A stretch of DNA of 64,000 nucleotides from positions 19,471 through 83,470 of the forward strand of contig NZ_CANMIO010000020.1 in the NCBI RefSeq assembly GCF_947497935.1, written 5' to 3'. Positions 63,426 through 64,000 of the stretch are shown here, one piece after another. This DNA comes from an uncultured Shewanella sp. (GTDB lineage Bacteria > Pseudomonadota > Gammaproteobacteria > Enterobacterales > Shewanellaceae). The notes beneath the pieces are model-generated. The model had not been told where the DNA came from and ran no database searches. It saw only the letters and a list, made by a program, of their open reading frames with translations. How positions within the stretch are numbered: position 1 is the first letter of the stretch; every line of letters starts with the position of its first letter. Made by a program: the position numbers and the translations under genes.

Positions 63426-63639
63426 AGCCTCCAAGCAATGACTATACCTTTACAGAAGCTTCAACAATTCACCAAGTAAGCATTCAAATACGCGAATGAC
63501 TATCAACAAAACTTGGCTATTTAAGATATGTCGAGTTAATAGAACTCACTGATTCAAGACCATTCCACACTTAGCTCCTAATCTGGAGAAACACTTAGAA
63601 ATAAAGACGTTACGCATAGCGGCCGGCGACCAATATGGA
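63426..63639. other. Intergenic stretch with no recognised feature
   Basis: About 210 bp without a gene, terminator or repeat that I can support. It separates the flagellar island from the structured element that follows. Confidence 0.5.
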
Positions 63640-64000
63640 TATAGCAAGTATCAAAAATTGTTGGGAGCAACTTTGGTCTGCGCATATGAGACATAAAAAA
63701 ACCCTCGACTTACTTGTATTTAGCGTCTGGAAATAAGCGACTAGGTGGCGCTGCGAACACATGGGGGTGAAAGCCCTGCTTTGGATGCAGCGCATTCAAG
63801 GTCTTTGAAGTGCAAGTAACTTGTTACGAAGCTGGAGGCAAGGCACACGGAAGTGCCGGATGCCAGAAACGCATGAATGCAGTTTCAGGCCAAGCTCATC
63901 GACGGGTTGACGTAGGGGTAGGTATTTATGCCTACTTTAAGTGAAGCAGTCACCTTAACGGGTAGCTGTATTCTAGATAAGTTAGCGTTCAATATTTTAC
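63640..64000 (+). mobile_element. Structured non-coding RNA, probable 5' part of a group II intron (cut by window edge)
   Basis: No coding frame on either strand, but many perfect hairpins follow one another: GGG-GTGAAAG-CCC (63763-63775), CTGC-TTTGGAT-GCAG (63776-63790), GTAAC-TT-GTTAC (63816-63827), GGCAC-ACGGAA-GTGCC nested in GGCA/TGCC (63836-63864), GAAAC-GCATGAATGCA-GTTTC (63866-63885), GTAGG-TATTTATG-CCTAC (63917-63934). The GGTGAAAGCCC element and GAAGCTGGAGGCAAGG are reminiscent of group II intron domain I. A reverse transcriptase would be expected beyond 64000. The 5' boundary is not resolved. Another structured RNA is the alternative. Confidence 0.4.

Noticed and set aside
63610..63795. 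61-aa frame on the minus strand at the right edge
   Set aside because: Falls within the structured RNA region, with no domain or ribosome-binding site.
1..64000. CRISPR array, rRNA, tRNA or prophage
   Set aside because: No regularly spaced repeats, no rRNA or cloverleaf sequences, and no phage structural genes were seen.

Overview
The window looks like the chromosome of a marine gammaproteobacterium close to Shewanella. The support is gene order polA - Spot 42 RNA - engB - CsrB/C-type RNA - yihI - hemN, kbl-tdh next to Kdo/LPS genes, a diheme cytochrome c4, and a complete Vibrio/Shewanella-type lateral (secondary) flagellar system. Species assignment is inference; no rRNA or tRNA gene was recognised here.

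Region 1 (1-9.1 kb) is cell-surface glycan. Seven genes on the minus strand, read right to left, encode a GT9 heptosyltransferase-type enzyme, a GT28/PseG-like protein, a GT4 glycosyltransferase, a CDP-glycerol-glycerophosphotransferase-like protein, a sialyltransferase-like protein with EDG and HP motifs, a CMP-nonulosonate synthetase (neuA) and a truncated nonulosonate synthase (neuB). The inner-core genes kdkA (plus strand) and waaA (minus strand) converge on a shared terminator. The last three genes before the window edge are visibly more AT-rich. Together they suggest an LPS or surface glycan carrying a nonulosonic (sialic-like) acid.

Region 2 (9.2-27.2 kb) is conserved housekeeping: a TetR regulator, kbl-tdh (threonine degradation), glpE-glpG, elbB, polA preceded by a consensus DnaA box, engB, cytochrome c4, a small methyltransferase, yihI, a DUF2489 protein, hemN, a DUF885 lipoprotein and a PldB-like hydrolase. 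Two regulatory RNAs are clear: Spot 42 (with a near-consensus CRP site upstream) and a CsrB/CsrC-type RNA with 16 GGA motifs. Between Spot 42 and engB I also see a candidate second sRNA with its own promoter and intrinsic terminator.

Region 3 (27.2-63.4 kb) is an uninterrupted lateral flagellar island: fliM-fliN-fliP-(48-aa ORF)-fliQ-fliR-flhB-flhA on the minus strand; then motY-lafK-fliEFGHIJ; flgN-flgM and flgA on the minus strand; flgBCDEFGHIJKL plus an unrecognised 339-aa gene; fliB (flagellin lysine methylase) on the minus strand; lafA (flagellin), lafB (FliD), lafC (FliS), lafD, lafE (FliK), lafF (FliL), lafS (sigma-28), lafT/lafU (proton-type stator), then a PilZ-like gene and a 94-aa membrane protein. 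LafK (sigma-54 activator) and a strong -24/-12 promoter before lafB fit the known lateral hierarchy LafK -> structural genes/LafS -> flagellin. No polar-number regulators (flhF/flhG) and no fliO are present.

Region 4 (63.4-64.0 kb) has no gene. Its last ~300 bases fold into a series of perfect hairpins and resemble the 5' non-coding part of a group II intron whose reverse transcriptase would lie outside the window.

The observations most worth following are the 48-aa membrane ORF between fliP and fliQ, the sRNA downstream of Spot 42, the 339-aa gene after flgL, the FliM lacking its CheY-binding N-terminus, the variant NPSH site in FlhB, the acidic stretch in FliD, and the PilZ-like gene fused by overlap to the stator operon.
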